Notes: generated from the sequence alone by a model not told the origin. Numbered from the stretch's first letter, positions 54,181 to 63,417 are shown. The stretch: 64,000 bases of DNA from Bacillota bacterium (GCA_023398105.1 JAEWST010000064.1:13426-77425), one strand, 5' to 3'. Program-made: numbers and translations.

Positions 54181-54262
54181 GCGGCGTTTCATCGAGGCGG
54201 GAGATATTCTCACCGCCTGAAAATCAAAGCGGTACCCGCCACTTATAGAAGTGGGGGATAGT
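54181..54262 (+). repeat. Palindromic repeat R2, copy 3
   Basis: Most complete copy: a GGCGG...CCGCC hairpin, CGCCTGAAAATCAAAGCGGT, ACCCGCC and CCACTTATAGAAGTGG (6-bp stem, ATAG loop) before GGGGAT. It lies between legF and the flaG promoter. Confidence 0.6.
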
Positions 54263-54282
54263 AAAAAGTAATTTTATTTAAT

Positions 54283-54340
54283 ATTTACACAACTATAGCA
54301 GTTAAAAATTGTAGGTGCAGAAGAACTATACTATGAATTA
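54283..54340 (+). repeat. Dispersed repeat R1, copy 7
   Basis: TTACACAACTATAGCAGTTA, then AAAATTGTAGGTGC. AACT/AGTT arms are kept. It lies directly after the legF stop. Confidence 0.65.
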
Positions 54341-54345
54341 TACTA

Positions 54346-55095
54346 CTAAATACTGTGTGTCTTCTCTAATAATTGTTTAAATTCTTCTTTAAAAAAGTAT
54401 GGAGCTAATATCTGCATCAGCTCAAAATCCTCTTCTGAATCAATATCTAGAACCGCTGTGTCCTTCATCAATATAATATCAAATATACCGTCAAATGGCG
54501 ATTTTGTTAATATATTTAATAGGGCATTTCTTGTGTAACAATATATAGATGCATTCATATCATAAACTGTTGGTGCTTGCTGTCTTGCTGTATAAGATGC
54601 ATTTATTACTTTTTTCATCATACCATTATGTCCCTCTACCATATTGAAGTAAGGATTTCTCCTTGAAGGAACAACGGAAAATACAACATCACAAGTACCA
54701 TTTTCTATTGCCTTATTTAATGCTTGTTGTATATTTTCAAGCTTTCTGAATGGAGATGTTATATCTAAGTCTATAATATATTCATACTTTTTATTTTTTA
54801 TTTTTTCCATATATTCAAGTGAATACTTAACAACAGGCACTTTAGGTGAAGAATCCTGTGCAAGCTCACTTAATCTCTCTATACATTCCAAATCATATTT
54901 GCTAACTATTTTCAATAAATCTTCACTATCACTATTAACACATATATCAACTTCATGCTGAGTGCTTCTCTCTTTAAATAAGTATGCTGCAGCAATAGTG
55001 TATTTTATTAGCTCATTGCCATAAAATTCTCTAATGTTTTTATTTTTTACACCCTTTGACCCTGCCCTGCCACATATTGTAATCAATATATTCAT
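54346..55095 (-). CDS. legF: CMP-nonulosonate (legionaminic/neuraminic acid) cytidylyltransferase
   Basis: Activates a nonulosonic acid with CTP to the CMP-sugar used by glycosyltransferases. Seen: 249 residues, nucleotide loop ICGRAGSKGVKNKNIREF at about 7-24 (family RxGSKGxxxKN), IDLDITSPFRKLENIQ at about 116-131, and a C-terminal IDSEEDFELMQIL. It overlaps the preceding oxidoreductase by four bases. With legB, legC, legH, legI and legG upstream it completes a legionaminic acid route, so the legF name is used by context; the sequence alone would fit NeuA or PseF too. Confidence 0.88.
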   Translation of the reverse strand: MNILITICGRAGSKGVKNKNIREFYGNELIKYTIAAAYLFKERSTQHEVDICVNSDSEDLLKIVSKYDLECIERLSELAQDSSPKVPVVKYSLEYMEKIKNKKYEYIIDLDITSPFRKLENIQQALNKAIENGTCDVVFSVVPSRRNPYFNMVEGHNGMMKKVINASYTARQQAPTVYDMNASIYCYTRNALLNILTKSPFDGIFDIILMKDTAVLDIDSEEDFELMQILAPYFFKEEFKQLLEKTHSI

Positions 55096-56027
55096 TGTAA
55101 AATCCTCCCTAAAGCTAAATCCAATACATCCTTACATAGATTTACATTATTTATACCACTATTCTGGATAATATTATCTATAAAAAACTCCATTTCCCTT
55201 AAATACATAGTATTTTTATCAATGCTCAATTTAATACTATCTCGTCCATCACTAAATTTTAGTGTTTCATTGATAATATCTCCAGTTATAGTTCCATTTT
55301 GAGTAAATATTTCAATTTCACGCCTTGGTACTCTTCCAAAATAATCAACATGAAGTTCAACAACTTTATCTGTATATCGTGCAATATATACAGCTATATC
55401 TTCGCTATTAATTTCTAAATGTGAATATTTACCATATACGCATTTAACTTCTTCTGGAAAACCAAACAAATGTGTTATATAGTCCCATTCATGTATTAAA
55501 TCAGCACGTACACCGCCACCTTCTTCCTTATCAGCACTATAAACCTTTCTATAATCTACAGTCGGTCTCCAATCAGGCAGGTAGCTTGAACATATTGCTC
55601 TAACACAATAAATTTTCTCATCTTTAATAATCTTTTTAAGTTTCTGAACAACACCTGAAAATCTTAATGGTCCTGCAACATAATACACGCCACCATCTTG
55701 TAATTTTAGTTCATCAAATTTATATTCTTTATAATCCACTATCGGTTTCTCAATAAACATATGCTTAGTTCTATTTTCCATTAACTTCATAGTATCAAAA
55801 TGCATGTTTGTTGGATTAGTTATAAATACAATATCATAATCATTTTCTAGTTCATCCTCAGAATAAATAATCTTTTCAACTAAATCTTTTATCTCGTTAT
55901 CTATAGGACTTAAAGTTTTTCTAAATGAATGCACGTGCATATTTATATTTTTTTTATCCGCAATAGCACTTAAATTTATAAGATGTCTCTTTCCTATAGA
56001 TCCTAAACCAAAAAAACAAACCTTCAT
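55092..56027 (-). CDS. Gfo/Idh/MocA-family oxidoreductase
   Basis: A 311-residue NAD(P)-dependent sugar oxidoreductase. Seen: Rossmann motif FFGLGSIGKRH at about 4-14, catalytic EKP motif in MFIEKPI near 93-99, and HEWDYITHLFG in the C-terminal beta-sheet domain. Such proteins in nonulosonate loci often make variant or precursor sugars. It lies between a related oxidoreductase and legF, all tightly packed, so it probably tailors the sugar made by this cluster. Exact reaction unknown. Confidence 0.85.
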   Translation of the reverse strand: MKVCFFGLGSIGKRHLINLSAIADKKNINMHVHSFRKTLSPIDNEIKDLVEKIIYSEDELENDYDIVFITNPTNMHFDTMKLMENRTKHMFIEKPIVDYKEYKFDELKLQDGGVYYVAGPLRFSGVVQKLKKIIKDEKIYCVRAICSSYLPDWRPTVDYRKVYSADKEEGGGVRADLIHEWDYITHLFGFPEEVKCVYGKYSHLEINSEDIAVYIARYTDKVVELHVDYFGRVPRREIEIFTQNGTITGDIINETLKFSDGRDSIKLSIDKNTMYLREMEFFIDNIIQNSGINNVNLCKDVLDLALGRILQ

Positions 56028-56049
56028 ATTACCCCCATGCTACTCTGAG

Positions 56050-57033
56050 CTACACTCCCTCAATTTTGTCAATTATCTGTAGTGTATATTTATCATCCTC
56101 AAAAGTATATCTTTCTCTGTTGTCATTATTTCTAATTTTATTTATAAATGTTATAAGCTCATCAAGATAAGCGTTTTCAATAATATTATCTGAATATTTA
56201 TTATCCTTTTGTATATTATCATATGTTTTTATATTCTTCATAATTTTATCTGATAAATCATATTTATATAAGCCATTCGGAGAACCATCCCACGTCAAAT
56301 ATAAGTTTTCTGAATATACTAACAATTCTCTTATCGCTTTACGTGATACAACATCTACTATTAAAACACCTTTGTTACCAGTTTCATGTTCTAGCAGGAT
56401 TAAGTAATTATCAGGGTAATCTATTTCAAGGCTGGATATTTTGTCTTTAATGACTTTAACATCTTTAATTCTTCCAAATGTATTTATAATCCATGGCATG
56501 TCAATAGCCAATATCTCTCTGCATCCATTTGTTTGCTTGTCCCCGACAAAAAAGTTCCTATAATCCTCCCAAGGATGCCAATCTGGTAAATACTGTCCTA
56601 CATGATACCTATAATTTACTTTTGATTTATCCTCTAATACAAAATTCTTAATAATTTGTATCTCATTACGGTAAAGTAAGGTTGAAGACAAAAATAACAT
56701 GACATTATATTTATCAGCTTCTTTAATAATTTCATCATACTTGTTATGAAGTAAGTTAATCTCACTAAATACATGCAATCCTTCTCTTATAGATTCTAGA
56801 ATAATACTGCCATGGCTTATAGGAGATGTGCACACCAGTACCGCATATGGGTTTTCAGTCTCTATCGCAAGTTTTAAACTGCTATACGTATTTATATTAT
56901 AAAGAGCTTTTACCTGACCTCGTCTTTCTTCGCTTGTATCCACACCTGCCAACTCAACATCCTTGAATGTCTTTAATAGCAGACCTATTCTTCTTTTTCC
57001 CATAGAACCCAGACCAATTACTAGTAGTTTCAT
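56050..57033 (-). CDS. Gfo/Idh/MocA-like oxidoreductase lacking the EKP lysine
   Basis: A 327-residue relative of the next gene. Seen: Rossmann motif VIGLGSMGKRRIG at about 4-16 and the same overall two-domain layout, YLPDWHPWEDYR matching LPDWRPTVDYR of its neighbour. The catalytic EKP motif is replaced by SEIN (HVFSEINLLHN), so the conserved Lys is missing. The ATG at 57033 gives a standard N-terminus; an ORF start nine codons earlier is less likely. No strong Shine-Dalgarno is visible. It may be a non-catalytic partner of the 55092-56027 protein. Confidence 0.78.
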   Translation of the reverse strand: MKLLVIGLGSMGKRRIGLLLKTFKDVELAGVDTSEERRGQVKALYNINTYSSLKLAIETENPYAVLVCTSPISHGSIILESIREGLHVFSEINLLHNKYDEIIKEADKYNVMLFLSSTLLYRNEIQIIKNFVLEDKSKVNYRYHVGQYLPDWHPWEDYRNFFVGDKQTNGCREILAIDMPWIINTFGRIKDVKVIKDKISSLEIDYPDNYLILLEHETGNKGVLIVDVVSRKAIRELLVYSENLYLTWDGSPNGLYKYDLSDKIMKNIKTYDNIQKDNKYSDNIIENAYLDELITFINKIRNNDNRERYTFEDDKYTLQIIDKIEGV

Positions 57034-57370
57034 GTTTATTTTTAGAGTCCACCATCTCACATAAAAACAAAAATCATTTATTATCGTCTAATAAACTGAT
57101 ATTATACCGACTGATAGTCAAGTTTTAACCGTTGTTTGACTTTATAAATGAAATGTCATGGACTCTTACCTCCCATATGCTATTATTAATTTCTTCTTGT
57201 TTTTAATTCAAATTACTCAACTTTCCCACCAAAAAAATCTATCGGTGTTCAAACTTATCAATGGTTTGTTGCCGAAATAGTTGCTTGAATTAGTAATGGC
57301 TTATCTCAGTATTTTAGCTGTCGCACACATTCACCAATATAAATAAAAATCTAAATGGTTTCTCTGTTTA
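57034..57370. other. Gene-free stretch inside the legionaminate cluster
   Basis: Contains R1 copy 8 (57211-57295) and, at 57142-57174 on the minus strand, a strong GGGAGG followed nine bases later by a five-codon frame (MTFHL). A TATAAT hexamer near 57105-57110 could serve the following oxidoreductase gene, but its -35 is poor. Confidence 0.4.
57211..57295 (+). repeat. Dispersed repeat R1, copy 8
   Basis: ATTACTCAACTTTCCCACCA, then ATCGGTGTTCAAACTTATCA and GTTGCTTGAATTAGTAATG. It aligns with copy 6 along its whole length. Confidence 0.75.
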
Positions 57371-58522
57371 TCAATTAATGTCATAGAATTCTTTTGTCTT
57401 AAACTCTGACATTACAGCATTTTGAAGCTGTAGTGCTATAGTTTTCGATGTGTTTATCCCCTCATATGGATTTACTATTGTTGCTAAGCTGTCTTGAAAT
57501 TGGGAAGAAGATAACTGCCATAAAGCCTGTATTATATCCTCTTTTACAGCATTACAGTGTATAATAGAATTAGCACTTATTCGCCCTCTTTGCCTGTTGC
57601 CAATATTAATTGTACCAACTCTCATACTTGGAGCCTCTACAATACCGCTCGACGAATTGCCAACTACACCTGCACAGTATTTCATTGCACTTAAATACTT
57701 AACAACTCCTAGCGATTCGACAACCTTTATTCTACTTTTTAATTTATTTGAATAAATATCAAGCATATTATTTAATTGTTCTCTATTTGTATCAGCATTG
57801 GGTCTTGTAAATAAAATATTGTAATCAGGGTGCTCAATAATAGCATCAAGCAATGCCTTAAACTGACTTTCTTGTGATATAGATTCCATTGTAACTGGAT
57901 GAAATGTTGCAAGAAGTGTATTTTTCATAGAAAATCCTATTTCATTTTCTAGCTCTTTTTTAGATAAAGGCTTAATGTTAAGAACATTCTCAACACCTAG
58001 TGCCCCCACATTAAACACTCTTTGCGGATTTTCTCCCATTTGTATAACACGTTTTCTATATTCCTCTGTTGATGTAAAATGAAGGTAACTCATCTTTGTT
58101 ATTGCATGACGGAACACTTCATCATATGCACCATATGTGACTTCTCCACCATATAAATGTGCTATTGGTATTCCTAAAACAACCGCAGCGGATGCAATCG
58201 CACAAGTCTCATATCTATCTCCTAATAGAACTAATAATTCAGGTTCCAGCGATTGAAGTGCCTCACCAACACCTTTAATAGCATTCGACATTGTATTAAT
58301 TACTCCTATAGGTGTATCGTCATCAATTATGCTGACACATTTATCTGGCTCAAATCCATCCTGAATTATCTCATTTATTGTTTCTCCGTATGCCTTTTCA
58401 AGATGAGTACCTGTAGCAATAACCTGAAGCTGAATTTTCTGACTTTGTCTTAAATCAATCATTAAAGGTCGGAGCAACCCATATTCCGCTCTTGTAGCTG
58501 TTACTACACAAATTTTTTTCAT
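57371..58522 (-). CDS. legG: NDP-sugar hydrolysing 2-epimerase (LegG/NeuC type)
   Basis: Removes the nucleotide and inverts C2 of the NDP-diacetylated hexose, giving the 6-deoxy-mannosamine precursor of legionaminic acid. Seen: 383 residues, TATRAEYGLLRPLM at about 8-21, LLGDRYET at about 93-100, FHPVTMES near 203-210, and GNSSSGIVEAPSMRVGTINIGNRQRGR near 285-311, all of the UDP-GlcNAc 2-epimerase fold. Start overlaps legI stop by four bases (ATGA-type coupling). Confidence 0.88.
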   Translation of the reverse strand: MKKICVVTATRAEYGLLRPLMIDLRQSQKIQLQVIATGTHLEKAYGETINEIIQDGFEPDKCVSIIDDDTPIGVINTMSNAIKGVGEALQSLEPELLVLLGDRYETCAIASAAVVLGIPIAHLYGGEVTYGAYDEVFRHAITKMSYLHFTSTEEYRKRVIQMGENPQRVFNVGALGVENVLNIKPLSKKELENEIGFSMKNTLLATFHPVTMESISQESQFKALLDAIIEHPDYNILFTRPNADTNREQLNNMLDIYSNKLKSRIKVVESLGVVKYLSAMKYCAGVVGNSSSGIVEAPSMRVGTINIGNRQRGRISANSIIHCNAVKEDIIQALWQLSSSQFQDSLATIVNPYEGINTSKTIALQLQNAVMSEFKTKEFYDIN

Positions 58523-59514
58523 AATGTTATAAGCTCATCTTCCTCAAAATTCTTTGTTGCAGTTTTTCCTAGTACTTCAAACCATTTCATTGGTGATATT
58601 CCATTTCCAGGTCTTTTAGCTGTAATGTTTTCTTCAGAAAAAGTATCCCCTGCCATAATATTTATTTTTGCAACAATGCTTTTACGGGCAATATCAATAT
58701 TTTTACTTTCTGATTTGGTTGGAATTTTCTCACCATTACCCAATGTTTTTTCGATAATTCTGATGCTATCCACCATTTTCTTTAATTCATTAGGTTCAAG
58801 GCTTGCCTTATGATCTGGTCCTTCCATATTTTTATCAAGTGTAAAATGCTTCTCTATTATTTGTGCTCCTAATGCAACTGCTGCAATTGGCACTTCAATA
58901 CCAAGAGTATGATCAGAGTATCCCACTTTAACTCCAAACCGTTGTTTTAATGTGTTCATTGCCAATAGATTTACATCTTCATAAGGTGTTGGATATTCAG
59001 TATTACAATGTAATAAGGATATCTCACCAGCTCCATTTGATTTTAATATTTTTAAGGCTGATTCAACTTCATCCAAAGTACTCATACCTGTAGAAAGTAT
59101 GACTGGTTTTCCTAAAGATGCTATTTTTATTAAATACGGAAGATTGGTAATCTCACCTGATGGTATCTTATAAATTGGCATATCAAGTTCTTCCAACGCA
59201 TCAATGCTTTCAAAGTCAAAGGGGGTTGAAAGAAAAAGAATATTTTTTTCTATACAGTATTTTTTGACTTTTTTAAAATCATTTAAGGGTATTTCTAACT
59301 TTTTTACCATATCCAATTGACTTTCAGCATTATTGGTATTATTTTTTTGATACTCAGCCTTTTGTGCAAAGCAACTGATAATTTTTTCTGCTACGAATGT
59401 TTGAAACTTAACTGCATCTGCACCAGCGTTTACTGCTGCATCAATTAACTTGTATATTAATGAAATTTTTCCATTATGATTTACTCCTGCTTCAGCGATA
59501 ATAAGTGTACTCAC
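58519..59514 (-). CDS. legI: N,N-diacetyllegionaminate synthase (NeuB family)
   Basis: Condenses the hexosamine precursor with phosphoenolpyruvate to form the nine-carbon acid. Seen: 331 residues, IAEAGVNHNGKISLIYKLIDAA, KFQTFVAEKI, IPSGEITNLPYL, STGMSTLDEVE, LLHCNTEYPTP, GYSDHTLG, EKHFTLD and a C-terminal SAF antifreeze-like domain (RKSIVAKINIMAGDTFSEENITAKRPG). The GTG at 59514 overlaps the upstream stop (GTGA) with AGAGAGG ten bases before; the longer frame to 59535 is not favoured. Confidence 0.93.
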   Translation of the reverse strand: MSTLIIAEAGVNHNGKISLIYKLIDAAVNAGADAVKFQTFVAEKIISCFAQKAEYQKNNTNNAESQLDMVKKLEIPLNDFKKVKKYCIEKNILFLSTPFDFESIDALEELDMPIYKIPSGEITNLPYLIKIASLGKPVILSTGMSTLDEVESALKILKSNGAGEISLLHCNTEYPTPYEDVNLLAMNTLKQRFGVKVGYSDHTLGIEVPIAAVALGAQIIEKHFTLDKNMEGPDHKASLEPNELKKMVDSIRIIEKTLGNGEKIPTKSESKNIDIARKSIVAKINIMAGDTFSEENITAKRPGNGISPMKWFEVLGKTATKNFEEDELITL

Positions 59515-60152
59515 AGAATTCCAACCTCTCTGCACGGATTCCCATATGCTTTGATACCAGTGCCTATATGTTTTACTACAATGCTGCCAGCACCGATTAA
59601 TGAATTATCCCCTATTTTTACTCCCTGTATAACTGTTGTTCCTATTCCAACATGTGTATGGTTGCCAATTGTAATATTCCCCCCCAATATGCAACCTGGA
59701 GAAATATGACTAAATGCACCAATATGGCATTGATGTTCTATTACAGCATTACTATTTATTATTGCCATGGAATTAATCTGAGAAAGAGCATTTATAATTA
59801 CACCCTTACCAATAAAAGCACCTTCACCGATAGTACATCCCCTTCCAATTATAGCTGTTGAATCAATAATTGGCGGAAGATTGAATCCTATTTTTTTTAA
59901 AATATTATACATTTTTAGTCTTATGCTGGTATCTCCAATACTTCCAATTGCAATAACTGCATTTTGAACACCATTATTATATATCTCTTGAAAAATGCTA
60001 TCATCTCCCAAGTAAGGAATTCCTAATAATGTTTTTTCTATATTTGAATTTGAATCTGTAAATCCAATCACGTTATAGATATTACTTGATAATAATGTAT
60101 CTAGAACACTAGTGGCATGTCCACCACCACCTATTAACAAAATATTATCCAT
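59511..60152 (-). CDS. legH: PglD/NeuD-like sugar O/N-acetyltransferase
   Basis: A 213-residue trimeric left-handed beta-helix acetyltransferase. Seen: N-terminal Rossmann-like half IGGGGHATSVLDTLLS at about 7-22, then hexapeptide repeats (GRGCTIGEGAFIGKGVIINA; GNITIGNHTHVGIGTTVIQGVKIGDNSLIGAGSIV) and the coenzyme A binding end GNPCREVGIL. In legionaminate loci the enzyme N-acetylates the 4-amino sugar made by LegC. It overlaps ptmE by eight bases. Confidence 0.87.
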   Translation of the reverse strand: MDNILLIGGGGHATSVLDTLLSSNIYNVIGFTDSNSNIEKTLLGIPYLGDDSIFQEIYNNGVQNAVIAIGSIGDTSIRLKMYNILKKIGFNLPPIIDSTAIIGRGCTIGEGAFIGKGVIINALSQINSMAIINSNAVIEHQCHIGAFSHISPGCILGGNITIGNHTHVGIGTTVIQGVKIGDNSLIGAGSIVVKHIGTGIKAYGNPCREVGIL

Positions 60153-61194
60153 GCCCTTCCTCCATAGCTTTTCTCATTTCTTCTAATTCCTCTAACTGAC
60201 CCATGTCTAACCAGCATTTCTCATTAATTGGATACACTCCGACATTTTCTCCTAACCTGCGATATTTCTCAATAATTTCAGGAAGGCTTATTGCTTCATT
60301 ATCCTTCATTTCTTCAATAACCCGAGGCTCAAGTAAATACATACCTGTATTTGTTAAGAATGAATATTGGGGCTTTTCAGACATTTTTAATATTTTTCCA
60401 TCTGTGTCAAGTTCTACAACGCCGTATGGAACTGTCATATGTCTGAATGCACAAACCATAGTGATTATATTTTTCTGTTGCTTATGCTGTTTATATATAT
60501 CTTCATAATCAGCATCTATCAATATATCACAGTTGGAAAGAAAAAACGGCTTATCAATCATCCCCTTAAGAAGCGAAATACCTCCTCCTGTTCCAAGGGG
60601 CTTTCCCTCTTCTACAAAAATAAGGTTATACGAATATTGTACTTCAGAGAAGTATGATTTTATCATGTTTTTCTTATAATTAACAATCATATAAAAATCC
60701 TTGCAGTTAAACCCTTGAAATCTGTTTATTATATGTTCAACTATTGGAATATCCCCTATCGGAATTAATGGTTTAGGTAAGATTTTAGTATAAGGATAAA
60801 GTCTAGTACCAAAACCTCCTGCCATAATAACTATTGGAATATTTAAATTATGTTTTTTAGATATTTCCAAATCATTTGCAAAAATAACAGAGACTATAAT
60901 GCCATTATCATTTAATACAGGTAATGCATTTATAGAATACTTTTTCATTACTTTTTTTGCAGAGTCCTTGTTCTTCTCAAGAATAAATCTAGGCTTATTA
61001 TTTGCAATATCAATAACAGGTGTTTGTATAGATCCACCCTTTACAATAAATCTTCTGATATCCCCATCTGTAACAACAGCCTCTAATTTCCCATCTTGAG
61101 CAACCATTGCCATTTGTCTGCCAGTTGCATTAAATATTCGCATCACTTCTAGAATTGTTGCATCTTTAGTGACTACTAACTCTGATAGCTCCAT
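60145..61194 (-). CDS. ptmE: CBS-domain sugar-1-phosphate nucleotidyltransferase (PtmE type)
   Basis: A 349-residue fusion: two CBS domains at about 1-115 (ATILEVMRIFNATGRQMAMVAQDGK; AKKVMKKYSINALPVL) and a nucleotidyltransferase domain from about 122 with AGGFGTRLYPYTKILPKPLIPIGD. In Campylobacter the equivalent PtmE makes GDP-glucosamine for legionaminic acid, and the same CBS-transferase build here points to a GDP-linked route. The CBS pair may bind adenine nucleotides for feedback. Confidence 0.88.
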   Translation of the reverse strand: MELSELVVTKDATILEVMRIFNATGRQMAMVAQDGKLEAVVTDGDIRRFIVKGGSIQTPVIDIANNKPRFILEKNKDSAKKVMKKYSINALPVLNDNGIIVSVIFANDLEISKKHNLNIPIVIMAGGFGTRLYPYTKILPKPLIPIGDIPIVEHIINRFQGFNCKDFYMIVNYKKNMIKSYFSEVQYSYNLIFVEEGKPLGTGGGISLLKGMIDKPFFLSNCDILIDADYEDIYKQHKQQKNIITMVCAFRHMTVPYGVVELDTDGKILKMSEKPQYSFLTNTGMYLLEPRVIEEMKDNEAISLPEIIEKYRRLGENVGVYPINEKCWLDMGQLEELEEMRKAMEEGHG

Positions 61195-61245
61195 ATATTT
61201 TACACATCCTGTATTATAAATAAAATTTAGTTACGTATACATATT

Positions 61246-62415
61246 TTAACTAATTTTTTCCTGACAAAATCTTTTAATAAACTCCGATACATAGTAAACT
61301 TGACTTTCAACAAGATTTGTACTGCATGGGATATTTATTATATTATTATAATACTCAATTGCTTTTTCAATTCTATATGAATAACAGTTTTTGTATGGCT
61401 TTTGCTCATGAATTAGCCCCCATATAGGTCTGGTCTGAATATTATTATCACATAAATATTTAATCATGTCATCTCTACAATAATTATTTAATACTAAAGA
61501 ATAAAACCAATAATTTGGTCTAATATTATCCCTAAAAGGTAATATTCTTGCACTATTAATACTATTTAATTCATCACAATACAAATGATAATTTTTAGTT
61601 TTAACATTTATAAAATTTTCTAATTGCTCTAATTGTGCAACCCCTAAGGCTGCTTGTAGATTTGTCATTCTATAATTATAACCAATTTCATTATGAATAA
61701 AATTAACTACATCATCCTTTGCCTGCGTGGAAAGGTATTTAGCACGTTTTACCATATCCGTATATTTAGATACTAACATACCACCGCCACCAGTAGTTAT
61801 AATTTTGTTACCATTAAATGAATAGACACCATAATCACCTATAGTACCTGCAAACTTGCCCTTAAATATTCCTTCTTTATAAAAAGTACCCAAAGCTTCC
61901 GTTGCATCCTCTATAATAATTAAGTTATATCTGTTTGCTATAGAAATTATAGATTGCATATCTGCCATATTTCCAAATACATGTACAACGACAACAGCTT
62001 TAATATGCTTTTTAGTCTCCTTGTTAATAAGCCTTCCATCAGCCATTTCGCATCTGTTAGCACAAAAATCCTCTAATTTATTTGAATCCATGCAAAGTGA
62101 ATCGTCGCAATCCATAAAAATCGGGTCAGCATTAACATAACGTACTGGATTCACAGCAGCTATAAAAGTAAGCGTTGGAACAATAACTTCATCTCCGCTC
62201 CCAACACCAGCAAGCATTAATGCTAAATGAATCCCCGCAGTGCCGCTTTGACAAGCGGTGGCGGCTTCAACCCCTAAATATTTTGCAAACTCTGATTCAA
62301 ACTGAGTTATCATTTCACCCCCAGTAGAAACCCACTCTTTCTCAACAGCTTCTGTTACATATTTTAGCTCATTGCCTTTCAAGTTAGGAACAGAAAGTGG
62401 AATAAACTCAGTCAT
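61246..62415 (-). CDS. legC: DegT/DnrJ/EryC1-type sugar aminotransferase (LegC)
   Basis: PLP enzyme that converts the 4-keto-6-deoxy sugar from LegB to the 4-amino sugar. Seen: 389 residues, VPNLKGNELKYVTEAVEKEWVSTGGEM at the start, GTAGIHLALMLAGVGSGDEVIVP, EDATEALGTFY, and PLP lysine in YSFNGNKIITTGGGGML. The ATG at 62415 follows GGGAG by eight bases; an ATG five codons earlier overlaps that Shine-Dalgarno. It begins 21 bp after the legB stop. Confidence 0.91.
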   Translation of the reverse strand: MTEFIPLSVPNLKGNELKYVTEAVEKEWVSTGGEMITQFESEFAKYLGVEAATACQSGTAGIHLALMLAGVGSGDEVIVPTLTFIAAVNPVRYVNADPIFMDCDDSLCMDSNKLEDFCANRCEMADGRLINKETKKHIKAVVVVHVFGNMADMQSIISIANRYNLIIIEDATEALGTFYKEGIFKGKFAGTIGDYGVYSFNGNKIITTGGGGMLVSKYTDMVKRAKYLSTQAKDDVVNFIHNEIGYNYRMTNLQAALGVAQLEQLENFINVKTKNYHLYCDELNSINSARILPFRDNIRPNYWFYSLVLNNYCRDDMIKYLCDNNIQTRPIWGLIHEQKPYKNCYSYRIEKAIEYYNNIINIPCSTNLVESQVYYVSEFIKRFCQEKIS

Positions 62416-62436
62416 TAGAAACACTCCCATTAAAAT

Positions 62437-63417
62437 TTAAACATTGTAAATATCGGTCTTATATTTGTTAAGATTTCTGCTCAGAAACTCGATAGTCTCA
62501 GAAATACCTTGTTTAAATGTATATTTTTGAGTCCAGCCAGTAAGTCTTTTGATTTTTTCATTGCTTCCCAAAAGCCTCTCGACTTCACTCTTATCTGGTC
62601 TAAGCCTTTGATTATCACAAACTATTTTTGCATTTGGATTTATTTGCTCAATGAGTTCATTCGCAAGCTGCCCTATTGATATCTCTTGCTGAGTAGCTAT
62701 ATTTATTTCCTCACCAATAGTCATATCAGCCTTTGCAATCTCAATGAACCCATTTGCAGTATCTTTTACATAATTGAAGTCTCTAGTAGGCTCTAATGAC
62801 CCCAATTTAATTTCAGTTTTTCCACTTAATAGCTGTGTAATAATTGTTGGAATTACAGCTCTTGCAGATTGCCTCGGACCATAAGTGTTAAAAGGGCGTA
62901 CAATGGTTACAGGCAAATTAAAGCTACGATAAAAGCTTTCTGCCAATCTATCTGCTCCTATTTTTGTAGCAGAGTAGGGTGATTGTCCTTGAAAGGGATG
63001 ATTTTCATCAATAGGTACATATTTTGCTGTTCCATATACCTCAGATGTCGATGTAACCAACACCCTGCCAGTATCAAATTCCCGAGCTGCCTGTAGTACA
63101 TTTAGAGTACCTTTTATATTTGTATCTACATATGAATCTGGAGAGTGATAACTAAAAGGTATGGCAATTAATGCTGCTAAATGAAATACTATATCCACAC
63201 CTCTCATAGCTTCTCGTACTCCATTAGGGTCACGTATATCCCCAGCAAATATATCTATTTTTGATAAAATCTCTTTTGGTAAAGTATCCAACCATCCCCA
63301 ATTGTTAAAAGAATTATAAAATACAAAAGCTCTTACCTCATATCCTAATTCAACTAACATTTCAGTCAAATGACTTCCTATAAATCCATCTGCTCCTGTT
63401 ACTAAAACCTTTTTCAT
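62437..63417 (-). CDS. legB: NDP-sugar 4,6-dehydratase (LegB)
   Basis: First committed enzyme of the pathway: extended short-chain dehydrogenase forming a 4-keto-6-deoxy sugar from NDP-GlcNAc. Seen: 326 residues, Rossmann motif VTGADGFIGSHL at about 5-16, active site TSTSEVYGTAKYVPIDE with Thr/Ser and Glu, catalytic YSATKIGADRLAE (YxxxK), and RPFNTYGPRQSARAVIP. GGAG lies just before the ATG. It opens the legB-legC-ptmE-legH-legI-legG run. Confidence 0.92.
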   Translation of the reverse strand: MKKVLVTGADGFIGSHLTEMLVELGYEVRAFVFYNSFNNWGWLDTLPKEILSKIDIFAGDIRDPNGVREAMRGVDIVFHLAALIAIPFSYHSPDSYVDTNIKGTLNVLQAAREFDTGRVLVTSTSEVYGTAKYVPIDENHPFQGQSPYSATKIGADRLAESFYRSFNLPVTIVRPFNTYGPRQSARAVIPTIITQLLSGKTEIKLGSLEPTRDFNYVKDTANGFIEIAKADMTIGEEINIATQQEISIGQLANELIEQINPNAKIVCDNQRLRPDKSEVERLLGSNEKIKRLTGWTQKYTFKQGISETIEFLSRNLNKYKTDIYNV

